Assembly (NCBI RefSeq): GCF_009650095.1
Contig: NZ_CP045915.1
Span: forward strand, 1,178,001-1,242,000
DNA: 64,000 nt
DNA from: Gracilibacillus salitolerans
GTDB lineage: Bacteria > Bacillota > Bacilli > Bacillales > Amphibacillaceae
Reading direction: 5' to 3'
Positions within the stretch are counted from its first letter, which is position 1, and the number at the start of each line of letters is the position of its first letter. Shown in pieces: positions 36,059 to 44,974 of the stretch. The notes beneath the pieces were generated by a model. The model was given only the letters and a program-made list of their open reading frames with translations. It did no database searches and was not told the DNA's origin. The position numbers and the translations under genes were made by a program.

Positions 36059-37345
36059 ATGGATAGCATATTTCTCTTAACCTTAGTTGTTTTTATAATA
36101 AGTTTTATCCTCAAAATGCCTGTAGCTATAGGGATGATCATAAGCTCTGTCTTTTACTTTCTTGCTAATGGTCGAGATGTTAGCCAAGTATCAGAGATAA
36201 TGCTCACAAACCTGGAAAGTTCATATGTCATTTTGGTAGTTCCCCTATTTATTTTAGCTGCAAATGTTATGAATTCAGGCTCGGTGACAGATCGAATATT
36301 CACATTCGCTAATTCTTTGGTAGGAAGGTATAAGGGTGGTTTAGGTCATGTGAATGTTGTGGCTTCTTGTATCTTCTCTGGTATGACCGGTTCTGCCATT
36401 GCAGATGCAGCTGGACTTGGAAAAATGGAAATAGAAACAATGAGAAAAAAGGGGTATGATGGTGGCTTCAGTGCCGCAATAACAGCAGCTTCTTCGACGA
36501 TCGGTCCAATATTCCCACCAAGTGTTCCTTTAGTCATTTATGCAATGTTATCCGGTGCTTCAATAGGTGCTTTATTTCTAGCAGGAATTATACCAGGTTT
36601 ACTCATAGGATTAGCACTAATGATATATATTATGTTCATTGCTAGAATAAGAAACTTTCCAGCGGGAGATCGCCCAAAATTCAAACAATTTTTAATCGAT
36701 TCTTTCAGGGCTTTACCAGCATTGTTAACTCCCTTAATTATTTTATTAGGTATTTATAGTGGGGTTATGACTCCTACTGAGGCTGGGGCAGTTGCTGTTC
36801 TATATGCAATTCTAATTTCTTTATTTTTATATCGCTCCATGGGCTTCAAAAAACTCCTAGAAGTTCTTGCTGATACTGTGAAGACTTCTGGCAGTATTGG
36901 TTTGATAGCTGGAGCAGCATTTTGTTTTTCTTATATTGTTGCTTACGAACAAGTGCCAGCAATAATTGCTGATTTTATTCTTGCTTATACGGATAACGTT
37001 ATAATTTTCCTTTTAATTATTAATATATTTTTCTTAATCATGGGAATGTTTATAGATACGATGATTATGACATTGGTGTTTATTCCAGTAGTATTGCCGT
37101 TAGTGGAGCAATTGGGAATTGACCCCGTTCATTTTGGTGTTGTAATCGTCCTTAACATGATGATTGGATTATCAACTCCACCTTTTGGGATGCTACTTTT
37201 TGTGGTGTCCGGTATCTCTGGAATTAAGCTAAATATCATTATGAAAGAAATTTTCCCTATGATTCTTGTAATGTTAGCTGTACTTGGAATAGTGACTTAT
37301 ATACCACAAATTTCAACGTTTTTACCAAATCTGCTTGGATATTAG
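36059..37345 (+). CDS. TRAP transporter large permease (DctM type)
   Basis: 428 residues, about 12 hydrophobic helices, sodium-coupled transport subunit. Signatures include NVVASCIFSGMTGSAIADAAGLG, IGPIFPPSVPLVIYAMLSGAS and GVMTPTEAGAVAVLYA. ATG 36059 is 8 bases after AGGAGG; a GTG at 36050 overlaps it. A sodium-driven importer fits a salt-rich habitat. Confidence 0.94.
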   Translation: MDSIFLLTLVVFIISFILKMPVAIGMIISSVFYFLANGRDVSQVSEIMLTNLESSYVILVVPLFILAANVMNSGSVTDRIFTFANSLVGRYKGGLGHVNVVASCIFSGMTGSAIADAAGLGKMEIETMRKKGYDGGFSAAITAASSTIGPIFPPSVPLVIYAMLSGASIGALFLAGIIPGLLIGLALMIYIMFIARIRNFPAGDRPKFKQFLIDSFRALPALLTPLIILLGIYSGVMTPTEAGAVAVLYAILISLFLYRSMGFKKLLEVLADTVKTSGSIGLIAGAAFCFSYIVAYEQVPAIIADFILAYTDNVIIFLLIINIFFLIMGMFIDTMIMTLVFIPVVLPLVEQLGIDPVHFGVVIVLNMMIGLSTPPFGMLLFVVSGISGIKLNIIMKEIFPMILVMLAVLGIVTYIPQISTFLPNLLGY

Positions 37346-37364
37346 AATGAAAAGGAGAGATTTA

Positions 37365-38288
37365 ATGAATAGTGACATTACTAATGGTGTGTGGCCAACA
37401 ATGATAACCCCCTTTACAAATGAAAATGAAGTTGACTACCAAGGATTAGAACGATTAATAGAATGGTATATGCAGCGTAAGGTTAATGGATTGTTTGCAG
37501 TTTGCCAATCTAGTGAAGTATTTTATTTATCTTTAAATGAAAGGCTGGAACTAGCAAAGTTTATTGTTGATAAGGTAGATGGTCGGATTCCAGTAATTGC
37601 AGGTAGTAATATTTCTCCGAGTATTCCAGACCAAATAGAAGAGATAAAAGCAATGGCACAAACTGGTATCACTGCCACAGTATTATTGGCAAATCGTTTA
37701 GCATCATCAAATGACACTGAACAGGTGTGGAAAGAGAATTTAAGTAGGATTCTTGATGAAATTCCTCAGATTAAGTTTGGTCTATATGAGTGCCCATATC
37801 CTTACCATCGATTGATATCTGCCAAAACATTACAATGGGTAGCAAAAACGAATCGATTTCTGTTTATCAAAGAAACAAGTTGTGATCTAGATACGATTAA
37901 ATCAAAGTTAGATGCAGTTGAACATAGTGATTTGAAAATCTTTAACGCTAATTCGGCAACATTAATGAAATCACTAGAATTAGGTGTTTCTGGGTATAGT
38001 GGAATTATGGCGAATATTCATCCGGAACTATATGTCTGGTTGGTAGAAAATTGGTCAAAAGACTCAGAAAAAGCTAAAGAACTGCAGTATTTTCTAAGTG
38101 TAGCTGCGGTATTTGAAAATCAGCTCTATCCGAATAATGCAAAGTATTATCTTAACTTAGAAGGACTTAATTTAGCTGACAAAAGTCGTGTTCATTTTAA
38201 TAAAAATTTAAAACCTTCACATAGAATTGAGATTGAACATTTGAGAAGTTTAACGAAAGAGTATATTAATAGATTGAAAAATGTTTGA
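37365..38288 (+). CDS. DapA/NanA-family aldolase or lyase
   Basis: A 307-residue class I aldolase-type protein. The Schiff-base Lys is in FLFIKETSCD, the Tyr in YECPYPYHRL, and the GVWPTMITPFTNENEVDYQGL start is typical. The family includes dihydrodipicolinate synthase, N-acetylneuraminate lyase and 2-keto-3-deoxy-sugar-acid aldolases. Its place after a TRAP importer for acids suggests it cleaves the imported or derived sugar acid. ATG 37365 follows AAGGAGAG at 6 bases. Confidence 0.88.
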   Translation: MNSDITNGVWPTMITPFTNENEVDYQGLERLIEWYMQRKVNGLFAVCQSSEVFYLSLNERLELAKFIVDKVDGRIPVIAGSNISPSIPDQIEEIKAMAQTGITATVLLANRLASSNDTEQVWKENLSRILDEIPQIKFGLYECPYPYHRLISAKTLQWVAKTNRFLFIKETSCDLDTIKSKLDAVEHSDLKIFNANSATLMKSLELGVSGYSGIMANIHPELYVWLVENWSKDSEKAKELQYFLSVAAVFENQLYPNNAKYYLNLEGLNLADKSRVHFNKNLKPSHRIEIEHLRSLTKEYINRLKNV

Positions 38289-38455
38289 GTGTAACAATCA
38301 GACATTTGGAATAGTAGATTAAAAATGCACTTAGAATTGCATGTAGCTTAAATGATAAAAGTGTTACTCCAAATAGATCTCCCAATAAACATTATTTCAT
38401 TTTTGATAAGAAGGTGTGAAGAAAGGTTTGGAACTTAGGGAAGGGAGATGTAAAG

Positions 38456-41400
38456 ATGAAAAGAGTAACGATTCGATGTGCAATGACTATTTTATTGTCA
38501 TCTTTATTCTTAATCGGACAAGGAACAGACATCATTAATGCAGAGGAAATGGATGTTGCCAGTACTCCTATGCTAGAGCGAATTCAATACAATAATTCAG
38601 ATCTTGTTGTTGATTTAGGAATTGGGGCTTGGTCGCATCCTTTACCAATGGATTATGACGATGACGGTGATTTAGACCTATTAGTATCAGGAATTGATAA
38701 GCCTTATCATGGTCTGTATTTTTTTGAAAACGTAAGTGGTGATGTAAAACATCCCATTTTCAAAGAGGCAGTACGAGTAAGTCATGGATTAGATAATGTT
38801 ACGATTTCCTATAATGGAAATGAACCAATTGTGACAACCCCTGGTAGAATTTATCCAAATGTAAAGGAAACGGGTCTTTATCCAAGCGAACCTATTCCTT
38901 TTGAAGGAGAAGTCCATCCTACGGACACGTTTCTTCGCGGAGAACAATGGAGCTTTGTAGACTATAACGGCAATGGTGTACTAGATTTAATTGTTGGAGT
39001 AGGAGACTGGGATGATTACGGATGGGATAATGCTTTTAATGAAAACGGTGAATGGACAAATGGTCCGTTACATGGATACGTTTATTATATTGAGAACCTA
39101 GGAACTAACGAAACTCCAAATTATAGTGAACCGGTGAAAATAGAAGCAGGCAGTAATCCAATTGATGTTTATGGAAAACCATCGCCTGTTGTAACTGATT
39201 TTAATGGTAATGGAAAGTTAGATATTATTACTGGTGAACATTTAGATAAATTAACGTTCTTTGAAAATATAGGTACTAGAACCGAACCAGTTTATGCAGA
39301 AGGAAAATACCTAGAAAATAATAATGGTACCATAACGATGGATCTACAAATGCTTGTCGTTTCTGCTATTGATTGGACAAAAAATGGCCATATGGATTTG
39401 ATCGTCGGACAGGAAGATGGAAGAGTTGCATTAATTGAAAATACAGGAGAAGTTGTCAATGGGATGCCTGTATTTGAGGAACCATACTTTTTTCAGCAAC
39501 ATGCAAATAATTTGAAAATTGGTATATTAGCGACACCTGATAGTTTTGACTGGGATGGAGATGGAATTGAAGACTTAATTGTAGGTGACTCAGCTGGACG
39601 AATTAGTTTTGTTAAGAATCTTGATGGTGGGTTAAATCCAACATGGGCAGCACCTCAATATTTAGAAGCTGATGGTGAAGAGATTCGTCGACAAGCAGGT
39701 GAAAGCGGCTCTATTCAGGGACCCGCAGAAGCAAAATGGGGATACACTGTCGTGAAAGTAGTGGATTGGAATCATGATAGCCTTCCTGATATTATTGCTA
39801 ACGATATATGGGGGAAAGTTCACTGGTATGAGAATGTGGGCACTCTTACCGATCCTGTATTAACCGCAGCTCAACCTATTGAAGTAGAGTGGGAAGGAAG
39901 TCCACCGAAACCAGAATGGAATTGGTGGGATCCTGAAGGGGATAGTTTGGTAACACAGTGGAGAACAACGCCTTATGTGATTGATTTAAATGAAGATGGA
40001 TTAAATGACTTAGTAATGCTTGACCATGAAGGATATTTAGCATTCTTTGAAAGACAAGAGATAGACGGTGAATGGAAGTTATTACCTGGAGAGCGAATTT
40101 TTATTGGAGAAGAAGGGTCATCAAAATTTGATCGACATGGTAATCCTACTATGGCAGCAAAGGGTCCTATGCAAATGAACTATGAAGAATTTGGGCCAAG
40201 TGGACGAAGAAAGTTTACATTTGTGGACTGGAATGATGACGGTAAGTTGGACTTAATTGTTAATGGACGTCCAAATGTCAGACTGCTACTTAATGTAGGA
40301 ACAGAAAAGGAACCATTCCTTTATAGAGATATGGGAAATATTACGGAAGGTGTTTTAGCAGGCCACACAACTTCTCCGACAATTGTGGATTGGAATGATA
40401 ATGGTTTACCAGATCTTTTAATTGGTGCAGAAGATGGTCATATGTATTACCTCGAGAATAACTATACAGAGGAATTAACAGAGCCAAGAGAGCCTACTCC
40501 AGAAGGTGAAATTAATGATTTAATTGGGCATTGGTCTTTTAATGAAGGCACTGATGATATTGCAAATGATAATTCGGGATATGACAACTATGGTGTTATT
40601 AAAGGCGCATCGTGGATAGAAGATGGCTATGAAGGAAGTGCTCTTCAATTTAATGGATTTAACAATTATGTTGATCTCGAACATACCGTTGGTCCATATC
40701 TGGATGGGGCATCTAGTATTACTGTTGAAGGATGGGTAAAACTAAATTCTCTTGAATCGTCGGGAATGAAAATATTTGGTACTAGGATTGATGGTGGTAG
40801 AGCAGGTATGGAGATCACAGTCCGAGGCAATCTAAATACGATTCAAGTTGCTGGAAGAAGTCAATCCGCTGATGCCTTCAATAAACATCAATACTCACTA
40901 GACCAGTTCAATTTTGGTGAATGGAATCATATTGAAGCAACATTAGACTTTAAAAATGATGAGATAAGAATGTTAATTAATGACGAGGAACAGACGCCTA
41001 TTCCGGGTACAACAATCAACTTTGGAAGTGATACGTATGTTCGCGGAACCACTTCTGAGCCTGACTCCATTGGTAGAAGTCCTAATGAGACAGAATATTT
41101 TAATGGAATGCTTGATGATATTAAAATCTACCGAACTACTTCTGAAGAAGACGATGATGATTCCCAACCACCAAGAGAGTCACAACCTGAAGGAGAATTG
41201 CATGATTTAGTCGGACATTGGTTATTTAATGAGGGAAGTGGCAATAATGCCAGTGATCAATCTGGTTATGAAAATTATGGAGTAATCCATGGTACTACTT
41301 GGGTGCCAGGCATTGAAGAAAATGCATTGCTATTTGATGGAGTTAATGATTATGTAGATTTGGAACATACCGTTAGTCCATATTTAGACGGCGCAAGTGG

Positions 41401-42415
41401 TGTTACGTTTGCTAGTTGGGTGAAAATGGATTCTATTAGATCTACTGGCATGCGGATTTTTGGAACAAGAATTGATGGTGGCCGTGCTGGAGTGGAGTTA
41501 ACTGTAAGAGGAAATCGAAATTCAATTCAAATGTCCGGTAGAAGTCAATCCACTGATGCCTACAACAAGTATGAATATTCTCTTGACCCGTTTATGGTTG
41601 GAGAGTGGAATCATGTTGTAGGTGTAATGGATTATGAAAATAATGATATCAGGCTATATATTAATGGCCAAGAACAAACACCACGTGAAGGTTCTGTTGA
41701 TTTTGGCAGTGACACTTATAAAAGAAAAACAACGAATGAACGAGATTCAATCGGAAGAAGTCCGAATGGAACGGAATACTTTAAAGGTACCTTAGATGAT
41801 ATCAGGGTGTATAGAACATCCCTTTCATCTGAGGAAGTGTTAGATCTTTATCAAGAGCATGCAGTAGATGTTGATCAAGTTATACTAACTTCTGAACATA
41901 CTAATATAAACCCTGGGGAAACCGTGCCTATTAGTTTAACTGGGAAAATGACCGATGGAACAGACGCGACATTTGATGATATGGAGATAGAGTATGTAAC
42001 AACGAATCCTTCCTTTATTTCTATCAGTGATAACGGAGAACTCACCTTGTCGGAAAATTTAAATGATGTCCGATCTTTTGAAGTATGGGCTAATGTTACG
42101 TTTAATGAAAAGACTGTTACTTCAAATTCATTAGAAATAGCTGTCAATCCTACAATTCCGGTAATCATACAAACACTAGAATTTTATTATAAAGATACAG
42201 AAGTACTTAGTCATCCACTATATAAGCAAATGGTTGAGCAATTGAAACAGGCGAAACATCATTATGATACAGATCGTAATACACAAGGTATTAAACATAT
42301 GGAGGATTTTGTGAAGCATCTCAACAATGAGGCAATGGATCAATTTATAACAGAGGAAGCAAGGGTCATTCTCAATAATGACGCCCAATCCATTATAGAA
42401 AATTGGTCGGACTAA
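38456..42415 (+). CDS. Secreted FG-GAP/LamG/FIMAH multidomain protein
   Basis: A 1319-residue exported protein, function unknown. Order: signal peptide (MTILLSSLFLIGQG, residues 1-29); nine FG-GAP/VCBS-type repeats at about 66, 168, 248, 305, 364, 437, 509, 591 and 645, each with an acidic calcium-binding loop such as DYDDDGDLDLLV, DWDGDGIEDLIV, DWNDNGLPDLLI; two LamG-like domains (about 680-895 and 908-1130), close copies sharing FGTRIDGGRAG and SIGRSPN; an Ig-like region (about 1140-1235); and a FIMAH-like helical tail (QAKHHYDTD, HMEDFVKHLNN). The repeats should make a beta-propeller. Such propellers occur in carbohydrate-binding proteins and some polysaccharide lyases; the LamG-like domains suggest glycan binding. 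It is well placed as the polymer-binding or polymer-cutting protein of this region. Confidence 0.85.
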   Translation: MKRVTIRCAMTILLSSLFLIGQGTDIINAEEMDVASTPMLERIQYNNSDLVVDLGIGAWSHPLPMDYDDDGDLDLLVSGIDKPYHGLYFFENVSGDVKHPIFKEAVRVSHGLDNVTISYNGNEPIVTTPGRIYPNVKETGLYPSEPIPFEGEVHPTDTFLRGEQWSFVDYNGNGVLDLIVGVGDWDDYGWDNAFNENGEWTNGPLHGYVYYIENLGTNETPNYSEPVKIEAGSNPIDVYGKPSPVVTDFNGNGKLDIITGEHLDKLTFFENIGTRTEPVYAEGKYLENNNGTITMDLQMLVVSAIDWTKNGHMDLIVGQEDGRVALIENTGEVVNGMPVFEEPYFFQQHANNLKIGILATPDSFDWDGDGIEDLIVGDSAGRISFVKNLDGGLNPTWAAPQYLEADGEEIRRQAGESGSIQGPAEAKWGYTVVKVVDWNHDSLPDIIANDIWGKVHWYENVGTLTDPVLTAAQPIEVEWEGSPPKPEWNWWDPEGDSLVTQWRTTPYVIDLNEDGLNDLVMLDHEGYLAFFERQEIDGEWKLLPGERIFIGEEGSSKFDRHGNPTMAAKGPMQMNYEEFGPSGRRKFTFVDWNDDGKLDLIVNGRPNVRLLLNVGTEKEPFLYRDMGNITEGVLAGHTTSPTIVDWNDNGLPDLLIGAEDGHMYYLENNYTEELTEPREPTPEGEINDLIGHWSFNEGTDDIANDNSGYDNYGVIKGASWIEDGYEGSALQFNGFNNYVDLEHTVGPYLDGASSITVEGWVKLNSLESSGMKIFGTRIDGGRAGMEITVRGNLNTIQVAGRSQSADAFNKHQYSLDQFNFGEWNHIEATLDFKNDEIRMLINDEEQTPIPGTTINFGSDTYVRGTTSEPDSIGRSPNETEYFNGMLDDIKIYRTTSEEDDDDSQPPRESQPEGELHDLVGHWLFNEGSGNNASDQSGYENYGVIHGTTWVPGIEENALLFDGVNDYVDLEHTVSPYLDGASGVTFASWVKMDSIRSTGMRIFGTRIDGGRAGVELTVRGNRNSIQMSGRSQSTDAYNKYEYSLDPFMVGEWNHVVGVMDYENNDIRLYINGQEQTPREGSVDFGSDTYKRKTTNERDSIGRSPNGTEYFKGTLDDIRVYRTSLSSEEVLDLYQEHAVDVDQVILTSEHTNINPGETVPISLTGKMTDGTDATFDDMEIEYVTTNPSFISISDNGELTLSENLNDVRSFEVWANVTFNEKTVTSNSLEIAVNPTIPVIIQTLEFYYKDTEVLSHPLYKQMVEQLKQAKHHYDTDRNTQGIKHMEDFVKHLNNEAMDQFITEEARVILNNDAQSIIENWSD
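40495..41815 (+). repeat. Tandem duplication coding for two LamG-like domains
   Basis: Two adjoining units of about 640-680 bases (about 40495-41135 and 41175-41815) encode very similar domains. Both start GE(I/L)xDLxGHWxFNEG and end with a DDI(K/R)xYRT strand. Linkers differ (TPEGE versus QPEGE after DDDDSQPPRES). Confidence 0.8.
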
Positions 42416-42885
42416 AGATCAGTTATTAATAGAACTCCTGCATTAAGGTCATGAATGAAGAACAGATTCATCACCATAGACCAAATTGGATGGATACAGA
42501 ATCCGTCACATTTGTTTGAACTTCTAAATATAAGACTTTTCACAGAGCATTCTCGTTTGGGAGTGCTTCTTTTTTTATATATCTACTTGTCCGATAAGCT
42601 TAAAAAATCGTTAAAATACTTCTGCTATCTCTGTATATTATTAAAAAAGGTTTTGTAAGTATATTTTGGAATTTAATTAATATCTCCAGACATATTAAAT
42701 ATAGCTCAAAATACCGACGCAATTTTATCATACAGGGAAAGTTGAATTTGAGGATCTTTTATTTGATTCGCAATCGTGTACGCAAGAGGTGATTTGGTAA
42801 TTAAGAAAAAAACATGTAGTTTGCCTTTAGCAGAATTAAGTTTTGAGGAAAGTAACGATATGATATAATAATGTGGTTTTAGCCC
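42416..42885. other. Gene-free stretch with terminator
   Basis: Contains the terminator at 42546-42577 and otherwise AT-rich sequence. A small frame at 42455-42658 overlaps the terminator and has no ribosome binding site. The minus-strand frame at 42706-42912 overlaps the hairpin at 42886-42910 and is not convincing. Confidence 0.4.
42546..42577 (+). terminator. Terminator after the FG-GAP/LamG gene
   Basis: AGCATTCTC pairs with GGGAGTGCT (two G-U pairs) around a 4-base loop, followed by TCTTTTTTTA. Confidence 0.75.
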
Positions 42886-42910
42886 GGAGGGACGGTACAC
42901 CCGTCCCTCC
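42886..42910 (-). terminator. Hairpin after the ABC exporter genes
   Basis: GGAGGGACGG and CCGTCCCTCC form a perfect GC-rich 10-base-pair stem with loop TACAC, 11 bases from the permease stop. The T-run on the minus strand is weak. Confidence 0.6.
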
Positions 42911-42920
42911 AAACCTACAA

Positions 42921-43730
42921 TTATTTGTTTTTAAAAAAGTACATCGTTAAAGGACCAAATATCACAATTAACGCAATCGATATATAGATGACGATCATGA
43001 TATCACCATTCGCCCCGGTACCATGGATAAGAGTACGGACGGCATCGACTACAAACGTTATCGGATTAATATCAACAAACTTTTGTAACCAATTAGGCAT
43101 TGTTGAAGGATCAACAAATACACTACTTAAAAAAGTTAGCGGAAATAAAAACATCATACTAATTCCCATTAATGCTTTTTCAGAACGTACGATAATCCCA
43201 AGCATTGTCCAGATCCATGATAAACTAAATGAGAACAAGAGAAGAATGGCAACTCCCATGATGACGCCGCTAAAACCAGCTTCTGGCCTAAATCCTAATA
43301 TATATCCGAGTGTCACCATGATAGTCGAGGCAATTAAGTATCTTAATGTGTCTACAAGTAAGGCGCCAACCAATACAGCAGGTTGCCATATCGGTAGAGA
43401 GCGGAAACGATCAAATACACCTTTTTCGATATCTTTATTCAAATCAAGTCCTGTATACATTGTGATCATGGAAACGGTCATTACTAAAATACCTGGCAGC
43501 ACGAAATTCAAATATTCTCCTGTAGAACCAGAAATCGCTCCACCAAACAAATAAGTAAACATTAATAAAAAGATAATCGGAAAGACCGTCACGTCAAAAA
43601 GCTGTTCTGGAACATAACGAATCCGTAATAAGGCCCGCCATGCGAAAGTAGCAGACGCTTGGATTGCTGTTGGACTTTTTGGCCGGGTTCGGTTTGTTAA
43701 TACTTCTTCAATGGTGGACGGTTTATTCAT
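42921..43730 (-). CDS. DrrB-type ABC-2 drug exporter permease
   Basis: A 269-residue membrane subunit with six helices, typical of daunorubicin-resistance-type exporters: VFPIIFLLMFTYLFGGAISGS, then LPGILVMTVSM and MMFLFPLTFLSSVFVDPSTMP. It overlaps the ATPase gene by 8 bases. It pairs with that ATPase to export lipids, drugs or antibiotics; the substrate is not evident. Confidence 0.9.
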   Translation of the reverse strand: MNKPSTIEEVLTNRTRPKSPTAIQASATFAWRALLRIRYVPEQLFDVTVFPIIFLLMFTYLFGGAISGSTGEYLNFVLPGILVMTVSMITMYTGLDLNKDIEKGVFDRFRSLPIWQPAVLVGALLVDTLRYLIASTIMVTLGYILGFRPEAGFSGVIMGVAILLLFSFSLSWIWTMLGIIVRSEKALMGISMMFLFPLTFLSSVFVDPSTMPNWLQKFVDINPITFVVDAVRTLIHGTGANGDIMIVIYISIALIVIFGPLTMYFFKNK

Positions 43731-44700
43731 TTTTAGAGTCCCCTCCTTCCTGATCTAGTACATTACCTGTTAAGGTTAAGAACACTTCATCAAGACTTGG
43801 CTGGCTCATGGAAAAATCTTTGATTTGTACATTAGTATTCGCTAATTCACCAATTGCTTTTGCTGCTTTTGCATGTTCCTTGATCATAACGGTCAACGAA
43901 ATATCTTGTTCATTTATGTCAGGTTTCTGTTCGAACTGTGAAATAAAGATATTCTGTGCTTTTTCCAATTCATTGATATCATCGAAGTGAACGGTTAGGC
44001 TACCTGCACCGATGGAGGATTTTAATTCTTTACTGGTACCTTCTGCAATCAACCTTCCTTGGTCGATTACCCCTATTAAATCGGCTAATTGATCTGCTTC
44101 TTCTAAATATTGTGTGGTTAAGAAAACGGTAGTTCCATTTTTGACGAGTGCTCTAACGATGTCCCATACTTGGTTTCTGCTTCTTGGGTCTAGTCCTGTG
44201 GTCGGTTCATCAAGGAAAAGTAATTCTGGGGAGGTAACGATACTAGCTGCAATGTCGATACGTCTGCGCATGCCGCCTGAGTATTTTTTCACTTGGCGTT
44301 TGGCAGCATCTTTTAATTGGAAGGCTTCTAATAATTCGTCTGCTCTTTGTTTCGCTTGTTTTCTGCTATAACCTACTAATCTACCGATAAAAATAAGATT
44401 TTCTCTGCCGGAAAGTTCCTCATCGACCGAAGCAAATTGTCCGGTTAAACTGATGGAATGTCTCACTTTATCAGCTTCTTGCGTGAGATCATATCCCATC
44501 ACTTTAGCATGACCTTCATTTGGTTTTAACAAGGTTGCCAGCATGCGAATCGTTGTGGTCTTTCCTGCGCCATTCGGACCAAGAAACCCATAGACGATAC
44601 CCTTTGGCACTCTAAGACTAATGCCATCCACAGCACGTTCCTTACCGAAAATTTTCACTAAATCGGTTGCTTCTACCGCATATGTACTCATTCGGCACAT
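43723..44700 (-). CDS. DrrA-type ABC exporter ATP-binding protein
   Basis: About 325 residues with Walker A GPNGAGKTTT, signature YSGGMRRR, Walker B LLFLDEPTTGLD and the C-terminal DrrA extension ending DEVFLTLTGN. It powers the neighbouring permease. The start is uncertain: ATG 44700 lies near AAAGG, while ATG 44691 would give MSTYAVEATDLVKIFG directly. Confidence 0.92.
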   Translation of the reverse strand: MCRMSTYAVEATDLVKIFGKERAVDGISLRVPKGIVYGFLGPNGAGKTTTIRMLATLLKPNEGHAKVMGYDLTQEADKVRHSISLTGQFASVDEELSGRENLIFIGRLVGYSRKQAKQRADELLEAFQLKDAAKRQVKKYSGGMRRRIDIAASIVTSPELLFLDEPTTGLDPRSRNQVWDIVRALVKNGTTVFLTTQYLEEADQLADLIGVIDQGRLIAEGTSKELKSSIGAGSLTVHFDDINELEKAQNIFISQFEQKPDINEQDISLTVMIKEHAKAAKAIGELANTNVQIKDFSMSQPSLDEVFLTLTGNVLDQEGGDSKNE

Positions 44701-44824
44701 CACACCTTTCTTCCATTATTTCATCTCATCTATCAAAGTATAGCATATTGGTGTTTGTTTATAGTAAAGAAATCAAGGGGTGTTACACTATTTGCATATT
44801 GTATAAAATTATTCTATAAAATTA

Positions 44825-44872
44825 TTGAAAACGAATACATTTTATATTATAATCGATTCATCGAAACGTTTC
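44825..44872 (+). promoter_or_regulatory. Promoter and first operator of the LacI/sugar importer locus
   Basis: TTGAAA (44825-44830) and TATAAT (44848-44853) are exactly 17 bases apart. The operator core TCGAAACGTTTCA, with perfect palindrome GAAACGTTTC at 44863-44872, begins at the expected start of transcription, so bound repressor would block initiation. Confidence 0.75.
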
Positions 44873-44938
44873 ACTACAAATAAAATCTATTAAATAGAAG
44901 ATTATTAATTATTTCTTCTTTTTTTAATCGCTTTCATC

Positions 44939-44948
44939 GAAACGTTTC
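44939..44948 (+). promoter_or_regulatory. Second operator before the LacI gene
   Basis: A second copy of ATCGAAACGTTTCAC has palindrome GAAACGTTTC at 44939-44948, centre to centre 76 bases from the first and about 26 bases before the LacI start. It suggests autoregulation by looping or roadblock. Confidence 0.7.
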
Positions 44949-44974
44949 ACCAATTAATTGCAGGAGTGAGTATT

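Noticed and set aside
42988..43554. Plus-strand frame of 188 codons
   Set aside because: It is the antisense of the DrrB-like permease gene, which has clear family features.
44863..44948. GAAACGTTTC sites as plain cre sites
   Set aside because: They resemble cre, but two identical copies next to a LacI gene fit its own operators better; CcpA binding is not excluded.
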